NCBI GenBank assembly: GCA_020343575.1
Contig: CP070801.1
Span: 998,273-1,030,287, forward strand
Origin: Candidatus Aenigmatarchaeota archaeon
GTDB lineage: Archaea; Aenigmatarchaeota; Aenigmatarchaeia; QMZP01
DNA: 32,015 bases
Direction of reading: 5' to 3'
Both the position numbers and the translations under genes were made by a program. Within the stretch, counting starts at the first letter, position 1. The number at the start of each line of letters is the position of its first letter. The notes beneath the pieces were generated by a model, which was given only the letters and a program-made list of their open reading frames with translations, was not told the DNA's origin and made no database searches. Positions 16,125-25,157 of this stretch are shown here, one piece after another.

Positions 16125-19044
16125 CTCCTCCCATTACCTTCAGTAGTTTTGAAAGCTGTACTCTGCCCTGTGCAAGCTCCTTGTTTCCTCCGCCTGATCC
16201 TCCTGATTTCTCACATATCTCTCTTATAAGCTTGCTCATGTCCCTTGTCTTGCTCATGCCTATTATATTCCCGGCTTCATTTGAGAGTATAACTGTTAAT
16301 TCCGGATTCATGGTAAGTAGTTCATTTGCGATTTCTATGAGCTCTTTTCTGTCCCCGCTTATGACCTCGAAAACTCTATCCTTCTTTGCTTTTAAAAGCA
16401 GCTCTTTCGCTTTGTCCCTTGCGACCTCATTCCTTAGGCTTTCAATCTTCTTCTTCTGATCCTTCCAGAAATTGAATACTGTTTTTGAGAGATCTTCAAA
16501 CGTATTCACAGATCTCAGTTTCTCCTCAAGGATTTCCTTCAATTCCATCCTCTCCTCTGGAATCTGGAGCTGCTTCTTTAGTTCTTTTAACTTTGAGTGG
16601 TCTTCCTTGATTTCTCTGAAAAACCTCTCAATGGTTTTTGGCAGTTGTCTCGTCTCTATTGAAAAAATCCTCGATGCCTTCTCAAGCTCCTTGTGAACAT
16701 CTGTTTCCTTGCCCATGATATCGCTTATACTTTCTTGAAGACCAAGGTTTTCCAAAACTTTAAAGGTCTCTCTCGCTATCCTCTCTTGTCCATGGATGAA
16801 TTCATACGCCTTTTTACCTGAAGTGAATTCTATTCTGTTGACTCCATCCTTGATTCTCTCTGTTCTTATAATCTTTATAATCTCTGCCTCTCCTGTCTTA
16901 TCTAGGTGCATACCACCACACGCCTCTGCATCAAAACCATGGCCTATGTTTATCACTCTTACCATCTTTCCTGGAGAGGCGCCTCCTTGATAGAGAACAA
17001 AACCGTATTTCTTCTCTGCAATGTTCCTTGGTAGGAATTCCTTGTCAACGATGAAGTTTCTCTTAACAGTATCATTCGCAATCTTTTCTATCTTCTCTAT
17101 CTCCTCATCAGTGAAGCCCTTGTAATGGGTCAGGTCAATCCTCGATGAATCCAGTCCCTTTTGTGCGCCTGCCTGCCATACATGTGAACCAACAATCTTT
17201 CTAGCAGCTCCTGCAACTATGTGGGTAGTTGTGTGCATCTTCATTAACTGGTGTCTTCTCTCCCAGTCTATTCTCCCTCTCACACTCTGGTTCTTCTTCA
17301 CCCCGCCTGCTTTTCCAATATTATGTACGACAACGTTTCCTATCTTCTGGACATCCTTCACTTTGAACTCCTTGTCTCCTATTGTTAGCATTCCAACATC
17401 GGTTGGTTGTCCACCACCCTCTGGATAGAACAGGGTTTTGTCAAGGATTACCCATACATCGCTCCCTGATCTGACTGTTTTCAGGATCTTTGCTTTGAAG
17501 TCCCTCTTGTAGGGTTCATTGTAGTAAAGGGGTTTTGTTCTGGGTATTCCGGTGACATCAACCCATATCCTTTTCTTCTCAACCTCCTTCTCCCCTACCA
17601 TATGCTGCTCTGTTATTTTCACGTAGAAATCCTCTGGTATGTCAATCTTGATCTTCTTTTCCCTCGCAACTTTCTCAACAAGCTCTGGGGATATTCCATG
17701 GGATATGTAGAACTTTATCAGGGTTTTTTCATCCACCTTGCCCCTCTCAAACTCCCTCTTTATGAGCAGTCCTGCCTTCTCCATTGTTTTTTCATACCTT
17801 TCCCTTTCTAGGGCAAGGATTTTTGTGAACGTGTCAATCCCATTCGTAATCTCGGGGAACATTGGATGTAGGTGTTTGGCATGCAGTCCAGCTATCTTCT
17901 CAAGCTCCATATCAAACTCGAACTCCTTTAGGAAGGACAAGGCCCTCCTGAGCAGTACCCTTAGATTGTAGCCGCCTCCAACATTCGAAGGGATTCCACC
18001 ATCTGTTATTGCGAAGAGAAGGGTTTTCACATGATCCACTGTTGCATAAATTGCCTGCATGGGTTCCACAACTTCGTTAAGGGTTGCGACATTCACACCG
18101 AGTCTCCTTGCTATGTTGTTCCTGATTTTTTTCATATCATGCGTCTGGTCAAAATCCAATCCTCCGGAAAGGATAGAGTATCTGTCAAAGAGTTCTGAGT
18201 CCTTAAGCCCGATCCTCTTCTTTGCCCATTTGACAACAGGACCGAAAACTGCATCATATCCTGTGGGGGTTCCCTGTGTAAACCATACAAGTCTCTCGTG
18301 TCCCCAACCCACATCCACGACCCTTTTCGGGAGTTCTTTCCATTTGTTTCCAACCTTGGTGAACTGCATGAACACGGAGTTAACGAGCTCCAGGCCTCTG
18401 GAGTAGGTTTCTATACATGGACCAAATGCAGAGAAGTCAGGCATTGTCCAGATATCCTCAACGTAGAATATCTCTTTTTCTGGGATTCCCATATCCTTGT
18501 TCAGAAAATTGAAATTCAGTTCGATACATCTATCCTTACAGTATTTCCCAAAAGAATGCTGCCCAGGCATTATAAAGGATGTATGATGACGTCCTGTTAT
18601 GCCTACATTTGGTATGTCATTGAACCTCAGGCACATTTGCGGAACTATCAGCGGATCTGCTGGGTATTCGAAAACAATGTTTCCCTGGTCTATTCTCTGG
18701 AAGTCCTGAATGGATGCAATAGTGAAGAAGAGGTCAGGTCTCCACCTGTCTATTACAGGATACCTAGGAATAGGGGTATGACCTTCCTTCTTGAAGAACC
18801 TCTCGAAATGTTTCCAGGTCCCTATGTAATCCAATTTTCGTTTTGTTATGGGATTCCATATGAATCCGTAATTCTCACATGGCGGATCTGGACAGGTTTT
18901 TCTCTTCTCATTCAGGGTCCAGAAATGCTTCCCACATTTATGGCAGGTTTTTCTATGAAACCCAACATCCTTGAAGAGTTTGACTTGGTAATGCTTCTTC
19001 CAGTCTCTTGCAAAATCCTTCCTCAGGGATTCTTTTGTGAACAT
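16117..19044 (-). CDS. alaS: alanyl-tRNA synthetase, archaeal type
   Basis: 975 residues, slightly longer than most archaeal AlaRS. The N-terminal extension has the archaeal zinc-like motif CHKCGKHF...CPDPPC (about residues 35-58). Class II catalytic motifs follow: FTIASIQDFQR and RFNDIPNVGITGRHHTSF (motif 2), with a Gly-rich motif 3 region GGGYNLRVLLRRAL. The editing domain has HTTTH (near 635) and CGGMH (near 735), where CGGTH is more usual. A coiled coil leads to the C-Ala/DHHA1 end with GGSGGGNKELAQG. The enzyme charges tRNA-Ala and clears mischarged Ser/Gly. It shares a symmetric promoter region with the divergent surface-protein gene. Confidence 0.97.
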   Translation of the reverse strand: MFTKESLRKDFARDWKKHYQVKLFKDVGFHRKTCHKCGKHFWTLNEKRKTCPDPPCENYGFIWNPITKRKLDYIGTWKHFERFFKKEGHTPIPRYPVIDRWRPDLFFTIASIQDFQRIDQGNIVFEYPADPLIVPQMCLRFNDIPNVGITGRHHTSFIMPGQHSFGKYCKDRCIELNFNFLNKDMGIPEKEIFYVEDIWTMPDFSAFGPCIETYSRGLELVNSVFMQFTKVGNKWKELPKRVVDVGWGHERLVWFTQGTPTGYDAVFGPVVKWAKKRIGLKDSELFDRYSILSGGLDFDQTHDMKKIRNNIARRLGVNVATLNEVVEPMQAIYATVDHVKTLLFAITDGGIPSNVGGGYNLRVLLRRALSFLKEFEFDMELEKIAGLHAKHLHPMFPEITNGIDTFTKILALERERYEKTMEKAGLLIKREFERGKVDEKTLIKFYISHGISPELVEKVAREKKIKIDIPEDFYVKITEQHMVGEKEVEKKRIWVDVTGIPRTKPLYYNEPYKRDFKAKILKTVRSGSDVWVILDKTLFYPEGGGQPTDVGMLTIGDKEFKVKDVQKIGNVVVHNIGKAGGVKKNQSVRGRIDWERRHQLMKMHTTTHIVAGAARKIVGSHVWQAGAQKGLDSSRIDLTHYKGFTDEEIEKIEKIANDTVKRNFIVDKEFLPRNIAEKKYGFVLYQGGASPGKMVRVINIGHGFDAEACGGMHLDKTGEAEIIKIIRTERIKDGVNRIEFTSGKKAYEFIHGQERIARETFKVLENLGLQESISDIMGKETDVHKELEKASRIFSIETRQLPKTIERFFREIKEDHSKLKELKKQLQIPEERMELKEILEEKLRSVNTFEDLSKTVFNFWKDQKKKIESLRNEVARDKAKELLLKAKKDRVFEVISGDRKELIEIANELLTMNPELTVILSNEAGNIIGMSKTRDMSKLIREICEKSGGSGGGNKELAQGRVQLSKLLKVMGGVR

Positions 19045-19081
19045 AAAACCGCCTTGGGATTATACATTACCAGTTATTAAT

Positions 19082-19095
19082 AATTATATATAATT
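19082..19095. promoter_or_regulatory. palindromic, probably bidirectional TATA element
   Basis: AATTATATATAATT is a perfect 14-bp palindrome. Its centre is about 26 nt before the ATG at 19114 (leaderless start) and about 44 nt before the alaS ATG at 19044 (leader of about 18 nt). No other strong TATA box lies in the 69-nt gap, so the same element may serve both directions. Confidence 0.5.
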
Positions 19096-19113
19096 GTATA
19101 ACAATATTATAAT

Positions 19114-20988
19114 ATGCGGGGTCAGGCAAGCTTTATATTAATAATCGGGGTTCTGCTTGTTATCGCAATTGTTATTTATTATGCATATCAGGGATTTGCT
19201 CCACCACCTGTTGTTGGAGAAGAACAAAGGATGGTTCAGGAGATGATTGAAAGCATAATAACAAGTGGCACAGAACTTTCTCTGAAAGCAATAGAACTAC
19301 AGGGAGGTTACGTGATACCACCTAATCAGAGTCTTTTATTTACAAACATAGGAGTTCCCTACTGGCAGATATGTCAAAATGATGTATCCCCCAATTTTGA
19401 TGATGTTAAGGAGAGGTTCGAGAAAGGGATAGAGTTTTACGTTAACAATCATACAAAGGATATCGAGGATTTCTTTGGGGAAAACCTTTCACTAAGCAGT
19501 GTTTCCAGAGTTGATGTGAACATACTGGATAACAAAATAGACGTGGCTGTTTACATGCCAACCGAATTCCGGGGCTATCCCATAAGGCAACCCTATAGGA
19601 TATCTGTTCCCACCAAGTTCAGGTATTTGTTTAATTTTGCAAAGGATATTGTAACAGAGATAAACAAAGATCCAACACAGGGTGGTAGATTCTTTGAAGT
19701 ATTTACCGTTGCGTCTCTTTACCGTTCCAGATATCTGCCCACAATTGGTTTTCTGACAGAGTGTGGGGAACCCTTACGACTTACCCCTCAACAGGTTTCA
19801 CATGGACTGTATGGCATTATTACTTACACAATAACACACTTTCTCTGGTGGCAGGAAATTGTGCCTAATTCACTGACTTATGCAGTGAATGATGTAAATG
19901 GTAAGCAATATTTAGATTTAGAGCCAATGTTATTCTTGCCACAGGGATTTGAGATTGCTTCATCCAGTGGTATTAACATCCAAAATAGACAATTTATAGC
20001 CAGTTTTCCTTCAATCCCATACTGCTATACCACTTACAACATAAAGTATTCTGTTGCTTACCCAATTGTTATAAAGATCACTGATTCTGAAACTGGCTAT
20101 GATTTCAATTTCGCTGTTTACGTTAATGTGGATGAGATGGAACCTGGTGATTGTGATGCCATAATCACAATACCGGGTCAGGAGACGTGCACAGACCTGC
20201 CATGTTCAGCAAGTATAAGGGTTGTTGATTGTAATGGGATACCCTTGAGTGGAGCGACTGCATACTTCGGTGACTGTCTTGTAGGTACATCAGATTCGAA
20301 TGGTTATATTAATGGAGAAATATTATGCGGCACATACCTGTTAGATATCTATCATAGTGGAGACTATGGTTATTATTCTAAGACTGTCTCTTCCACAAAC
20401 ATAGACGGAACTTATACTCTCTGCAAAAAACCAGATTTTGCTGCCTACTTTAATGAGGTAGAGATATTGTATTGGGGCTACGATGAGTATAATACTTATT
20501 TATCATGCTATCCGTGTGCAGAACCACTGGATTGTCCTGATACCTTTACTTGGCAGTCAACTGATTGTACTTCAAGTGCTGTTAGTGACAGGTGTGTAAT
20601 GATAACATTGACCTCAGCTCAAACAGGAATATCATATCCTATACACAATATTGACTATGAAAATATTCCAATAGAAGAGTGTTTGGATCGAAATTATTTT
20701 GAGGCTCATCCAGTAGAGTGTTCGGGGTGTACCCTGCACAGAGTTGATATGGATAACATACCTGCTGGCACATACGATGTGGTTGCAGAACTCAAGAACC
20801 CTGCAGATAATAAACATGTGGGATACTTTGAGTTGGATGATTTCAATCTACTTGAAAACACTAAAAATTTGTACATAAGCATACCAAAGTTTGGTAACTC
20901 TACACGTCAACCAGATCCTTGGCAAAAACAGTGTGTTGTAGATAAGGTGAAAGCCTGTCCTAGTATAGAACTTATGAGGCAAACATGA
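19114..20988 (+). CDS. secreted protein with class III (pilin-like) leader and carboxypeptidase-regulatory-like domain
   Basis: 624 residues. The start MRGQASFILIIGVLLVIAIV has the R-G-Q-hydrophobic pattern of archaeal prepilin-type signals. Residues about 35-120 (EEQRMVQEMIESIITSG, LKAIELQGGYVIPP) resemble a surface-protein N-domain I recall from DPANN genomes, with Ile-Glu-x-GGY near residue 65. The middle is beta-rich. Residues about 362-430 look like a Cys-containing carboxypeptidase-regulatory (prealbumin-like) fold (SIRVVDCNGIPLSGATAYF, SDSNGYINGEILCGTYLLDI). The C-terminal 190 residues hold many paired Cys, including ECSGCTLH. Its stop overlaps the next gene's start (ATGA), so the two proteins are probably made together. 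Function unknown. Confidence 0.75.
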   Translation: MRGQASFILIIGVLLVIAIVIYYAYQGFAPPPVVGEEQRMVQEMIESIITSGTELSLKAIELQGGYVIPPNQSLLFTNIGVPYWQICQNDVSPNFDDVKERFEKGIEFYVNNHTKDIEDFFGENLSLSSVSRVDVNILDNKIDVAVYMPTEFRGYPIRQPYRISVPTKFRYLFNFAKDIVTEINKDPTQGGRFFEVFTVASLYRSRYLPTIGFLTECGEPLRLTPQQVSHGLYGIITYTITHFLWWQEIVPNSLTYAVNDVNGKQYLDLEPMLFLPQGFEIASSSGINIQNRQFIASFPSIPYCYTTYNIKYSVAYPIVIKITDSETGYDFNFAVYVNVDEMEPGDCDAIITIPGQETCTDLPCSASIRVVDCNGIPLSGATAYFGDCLVGTSDSNGYINGEILCGTYLLDIYHSGDYGYYSKTVSSTNIDGTYTLCKKPDFAAYFNEVEILYWGYDEYNTYLSCYPCAEPLDCPDTFTWQSTDCTSSAVSDRCVMITLTSAQTGISYPIHNIDYENIPIEECLDRNYFEAHPVECSGCTLHRVDMDNIPAGTYDVVAELKNPADNKHVGYFELDDFNLLENTKNLYISIPKFGNSTRQPDPWQKQCVVDKVKACPSIELMRQT

Positions 20989-23900
20989 ACTACAAAAACG
21001 TATTCATGGGTGTATTTGCAATATTGGCAGCGACATTAATATTCGATCTTCCTGTTGTTGGTGCTACACAGATCAACATCTATTATGATGTCGGTGGTGG
21101 TACTTACATCAAACAGGATGATGTTACCATAGAGCCTGAAAATCTCATTGACAAAACTGTATCAGTTCAGAGTATAGGCGCTTCTTGGATTAATGTAAAG
21201 GTCATTATAAACATCACCAACGGGGGCATGGGTGATCTGGAGAGTGTTCATATATACAAATGTAAGGATCTTTCCCCAAGCGATTGTGTAGAAACAGAGA
21301 CACCAGATATGTACAGTATTGTCAATAATGATCTAGATCTAGTAATGCTCTGGGGCGATGTGTCCCAGATTATAATATCATGCTCGTCCAACCCGGGCTC
21401 CTGCCTTGAGATTGCGAACCTTTTCTTCCTTTTCAAAGTAAATGATAATGGAAAAACCGTTTGGGTTGGCATCTGGAACAAGATAGAAAGAAGGACTTAT
21501 GATTTTGCTTCACCATATCTCTTTGAGTACAGCCTTGATGAGATAGACTTATATGCACAAGCTGGTTTTGCGGTACCTGTGAAGGAATTCATTCAGACAT
21601 ATCTGACAATACCATTCAATCCTGCCTGGGTTTCGGCTGCAATTTTCAAGGGGGCAGACTCCCTTTATGAGCTCAGTATCGCCTCTTCAGGACTCCAGCA
21701 ATCATCTCCGAATTTCTATACACAGGACCACACCAATGACACTGTTCATAGTATAACAAGAGACTATTCCTTTATATTCTCAGAGGCTAGCCAGGACATA
21801 TTCAATCCCACAACCCTGAGACTGAACCCAAGTTTTTTCTGTGGGCAGTATGGGTGCGAAACAGAACTTGGAGAAACCTCTGCTAACTGTTGCTATGATT
21901 GTCCTTGCTCTGAAGGCTACTATTGTGATGGTGGAACTGAAGGCATATGCAAACTGGAAAGCTTGATATCCCTGAGTCTATATGAACCACCAAACACAAC
22001 GATCACAAACTGTAATGAACAGCATGTGATTAATGTAACAGTAGAAGTGGGTTATGCTCCTTCAGACACGGAGTTGACCAGAAGTGAATACAAACTGAAT
22101 GAGACGGTATATTCAACACAATGTGAAGAGATACTTTCTAATGTTTACCGCTGTCCTATAACCATTCCTCCAATACCAGGCTGCCAAGAAGGGGAGTATG
22201 CGATTGGTCCAAATTATCTGAACTTTACCATAAGCTATACAGATGGTCCCAACGCGAAAAGTAAGGACCTGGTTCTTCAGTTCCCTGACATAACCGTGGG
22301 TTCCTTTACATGTGGTCAAGATGGTTGTGAATCGGAACTAGGAGAGAACTCCAATAACTGCTGTTATGATTGTGGGTGTCCGAATGGTTACTGTGATATA
22401 GAGAATGGTGCACAACCAAACACAGGAACCTGCAGACAAGACATAACTGTTAATAATCTCCAGATAACAGCAAACCCAACTCATTTCTACTCACACAACA
22501 ACATATCTGGTGATAGGGTAGATATTGTATTGCAGATAACTGATGCGCCTTTGAGTCTGGAGATAACTAGTAGCTCGTGTGAAATGGATTGCCTGAATAA
22601 CTGCTCTGTTTCATGTGGTGTTTCATGTTCAGAGATATCATCCTCTGACCCGAACATCTTCAATGCGAGCTGCCTACTGACCTTTTTGATAAGCGATTAC
22701 AACAAAACAATAGATTATTCTCTGTTCCCAACCATGAATATATCCGTAATCTACACCAATGGTTCGTCTGGTGACGTGAACAAAACCTTTAGCAAGCTTT
22801 TCAGTACCATTTCAGTTGGTTCCAGTTGGTGTGGGGATGGGGTGTGTGCACCTGATGAAAACCAATTAAACTGTTGTTATGACTGTGGGTGTCCAGAAGG
22901 ATATTATTGCGATACTGCCAACAGTGCTGCGCCAACTGCAGGGGATTCGTGTAAATCAGAAGAGGGTATTAGGTTAGTTGTGGATGGTGTGGAAGTAACC
23001 ACATTTGACTATTCTGATATGTCCCATTACACCGTCCTTATGGCGCATGTAGAGAATGCACCAAGTAGCCTCAATGGTTCAACTTCATGCATGTTCGGTG
23101 ATGGTAGTAGCCTGTACTGTAACATGGTATGTGAACGCTTCGGGACTGACCCTAGTTCCCACATACTTCAATGTAACTTATCTATTCCTGTGATAGACTA
23201 CAAAACATCTCCATTCTACAACCCAAGCACAAAGCAGATAGTCATTGGCCCCAACACCATGAACTACTCTGTGACCTTCAACAACGGATCTGGTTTGATA
23301 AGCAAGGAGCTAAGTGATGGTTTCTCAAATATTGTCATAAACGTTAAGCCGAGGTGCGGAACTGGTGCTGGATACCTGGGATTCGAGACTGAACGCTGCA
23401 TGCCCTACAACAGGACACTGGCATGTGAGACTGATTTGGGTGAAAGCTCTGCAACATGCTGTTGTGATTGTCCGTGTACTAGTGGCCAGTATTGTGATAT
23501 AAATGCTAACGGTGGTCGTGGAAGATGTATATCAGTTGCTGAAATCCATCTTGTGACAGATGAATTTGATCCACAGCCCTTAGAATGTGAGATTAATCCG
23601 ACGAGAGATTTTTGTGTATTTTATGAGCAGATGGATATTGATTTGCATATAGAGCCTACAGCAAACTACAGCTTTGTTTCTGCATCTTATGAGATGGGTG
23701 GAGAAAAACGTGAGTTATGGAGTTGCATACCTGGGTCTGATAACTCTCCATGGAATAAATATAACTGCTCAATTGTGATGGCGCCGATAGAATCTGAAAC
23801 GGATATATATGAAGGTACGATCACAAAGGATATTGAAATATCTGTAGAGATTGAATCCACCGGTTTGCTTCACACAACAGTTACAGACACAGGCAACTTC

Positions 23901-24785
23901 CAGATAAAGAAGGTGGATTCGAAGGCATTGGAGACGTTGGAGGAGCAGTTAGAAAATCTTGAAGCTGATAAAAGTAGCTGGAAAACACTCAGAGATATTA
24001 TAATAGCTGTTCTTGTAATTCTTGCTCTTTGGTGTCTATGTACATGCATACCAATATGTGAGGGTTCTCCATGTTGTCCATGGCCTAGTTGTTCAGATTG
24101 TTGGGGCATCTATTCATGTATCGTAGCGGCTGTAATGCCGTTCTTGATATCTATCATCAATAAGATTAACGAGATTGAAAACCAGATAATGGCCATAAAT
24201 GCTGCACAAAATCCTGAAGAACTTTATGTAGCAGAACAAGGTACAGCAACCTTGGTGTTAGGTATAATTGGTGCTATAGCAGCAATATATTGTGCATTTT
24301 ACATTGGTGGTGGTGGGTTTGGAAAAAAGGATGTGAGTACAAACTCTTCTTCTACTTATAGTAAAATGTTCAGTTTAGGTTCCCAAGCATTAAATACCTT
24401 TAGCCTTAGTCCGTTTAGTGGTTCAGAATGCTATGCAGATTATGATTGTACTCTTAAGCATGGTTTTGGGTGGTACTGTTGCGAGACTGCGTCTGGTTTC
24501 ACGTGTTTGAATATCCAATGTTCTCAAGCCCAACAAGAAGGTTATGGAAATGGATGGGGTAATGGCAACAATGGTGATAATGGTGGATATTATGGAAATG
24601 GTGATAAAAAGAAAACATGTGGTCAACTTGAAAAGGAAAAGAATGTAAAGCCTGCATGTCACTGTTGTAACGATGATGGTTATGATACCGGTGCTTCTTG
24701 TAGTGGGAATAAAAAACCTGGCGACAAATGTGGCTTGGGTAATACCCGTGGTAAATGTAAAGAGGGGATGTGTAAACACTCATAG
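20985..24785 (+). CDS. large Cys-cluster surface protein with three C-terminal membrane segments
   Basis: 1266 residues. An N-terminal signal (VFMGVFAILAATLIF) is followed by a beta-rich head of about 255 residues. Then come four Cys clusters near residues 284, 441, 614 and 790 of the type CG..GC..ELGE...NCCYDC.C..GYYC, each followed by about 110 residues of Ig-like beta structure. A short coiled coil (ALETLEEQLENLEADK) precedes three hydrophobic segments: about 1003-1023 with the Cys-rich WCLCTCIPICEGSPCC after it, about 1040-1061, and about 1087-1110. The last 150 residues have a Gly/Asn-rich linker (GYGNGWGNGNNGDNGG) and another Cys-rich module. Translationally coupled to the preceding gene. 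No family was recognised with confidence. Confidence 0.75.
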   Translation: MNYKNVFMGVFAILAATLIFDLPVVGATQINIYYDVGGGTYIKQDDVTIEPENLIDKTVSVQSIGASWINVKVIINITNGGMGDLESVHIYKCKDLSPSDCVETETPDMYSIVNNDLDLVMLWGDVSQIIISCSSNPGSCLEIANLFFLFKVNDNGKTVWVGIWNKIERRTYDFASPYLFEYSLDEIDLYAQAGFAVPVKEFIQTYLTIPFNPAWVSAAIFKGADSLYELSIASSGLQQSSPNFYTQDHTNDTVHSITRDYSFIFSEASQDIFNPTTLRLNPSFFCGQYGCETELGETSANCCYDCPCSEGYYCDGGTEGICKLESLISLSLYEPPNTTITNCNEQHVINVTVEVGYAPSDTELTRSEYKLNETVYSTQCEEILSNVYRCPITIPPIPGCQEGEYAIGPNYLNFTISYTDGPNAKSKDLVLQFPDITVGSFTCGQDGCESELGENSNNCCYDCGCPNGYCDIENGAQPNTGTCRQDITVNNLQITANPTHFYSHNNISGDRVDIVLQITDAPLSLEITSSSCEMDCLNNCSVSCGVSCSEISSSDPNIFNASCLLTFLISDYNKTIDYSLFPTMNISVIYTNGSSGDVNKTFSKLFSTISVGSSWCGDGVCAPDENQLNCCYDCGCPEGYYCDTANSAAPTAGDSCKSEEGIRLVVDGVEVTTFDYSDMSHYTVLMAHVENAPSSLNGSTSCMFGDGSSLYCNMVCERFGTDPSSHILQCNLSIPVIDYKTSPFYNPSTKQIVIGPNTMNYSVTFNNGSGLISKELSDGFSNIVINVKPRCGTGAGYLGFETERCMPYNRTLACETDLGESSATCCCDCPCTSGQYCDINANGGRGRCISVAEIHLVTDEFDPQPLECEINPTRDFCVFYEQMDIDLHIEPTANYSFVSASYEMGGEKRELWSCIPGSDNSPWNKYNCSIVMAPIESETDIYEGTITKDIEISVEIESTGLLHTTVTDTGNFQIKKVDSKALETLEEQLENLEADKSSWKTLRDIIIAVLVILALWCLCTCIPICEGSPCCPWPSCSDCWGIYSCIVAAVMPFLISIINKINEIENQIMAINAAQNPEELYVAEQGTATLVLGIIGAIAAIYCAFYIGGGGFGKKDVSTNSSSTYSKMFSLGSQALNTFSLSPFSGSECYADYDCTLKHGFGWYCCETASGFTCLNIQCSQAQQEGYGNGWGNGNNGDNGGYYGNGDKKKTCGQLEKEKNVKPACHCCNDDGYDTGASCSGNKKPGDKCGLGNTRGKCKEGMCKHS

Positions 24786-24832
24786 ATGTAAAGAAGGGTT
24801 TTGAGGGATATCAAGTTCTATATTTCTACAAT

Positions 24833-25141
24833 TTACCCGAACAGACTTGACAATCCCTCTGCTGCTTCCTCTGCTTTCTTTTCTGGTTTTTCCTCTTTCT
24901 TCTTCTCTTTTTTTTTCTCTTCTGGCTTCTCTGCTGGAGCTTGTGCAGGCGCGGCAGTAGCTGCGGAAACAGTCTGTTTTATTGCCTCATCTATGTTGAC
25001 ACCTTCAAGGCTCGATACCAAGGCTTTCACTTTCGCGGCTTCGGTCTTTGCGCCAGCGGCATCAAGCACCTTCTTTATTCCTGCCTCATCTATCTTCTTT
25101 CCAGCTGAGTGCAAGAGTAGTGCTGCATATACAGTTTCCAT
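24833..25141 (-). CDS. rpl12: large ribosomal subunit protein P1 (archaeal L12)
   Basis: 102 residues: an N-terminal dimerisation domain (METVYAALLLHSAGKKIDEAGIK), an Ala/Pro hinge (AATAAPAQAPAEKP), a K/E-rich charged stretch and the conserved tail GLSSLFG that contacts translation GTPases. Last gene of the L11-L1-L10-L12 group, with GGAGGTG upstream of its ATG and 16 nt from the L10 stop. The charged segment is more Lys-rich than usual. Confidence 0.95.
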   Translation of the reverse strand: METVYAALLLHSAGKKIDEAGIKKVLDAAGAKTEAAKVKALVSSLEGVNIDEAIKQTVSAATAAPAQAPAEKPEEKKKEKKKEEKPEKKAEEAAEGLSSLFG

Positions 25142-25157
25142 TCAAACACCTCCATGA

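Noticed and set aside
18298..19080. 260-codon plus-strand frame across the 5' end of alaS.
   Set aside because: It lies fully opposite a conserved AlaRS catalytic domain and shows no family features of its own.
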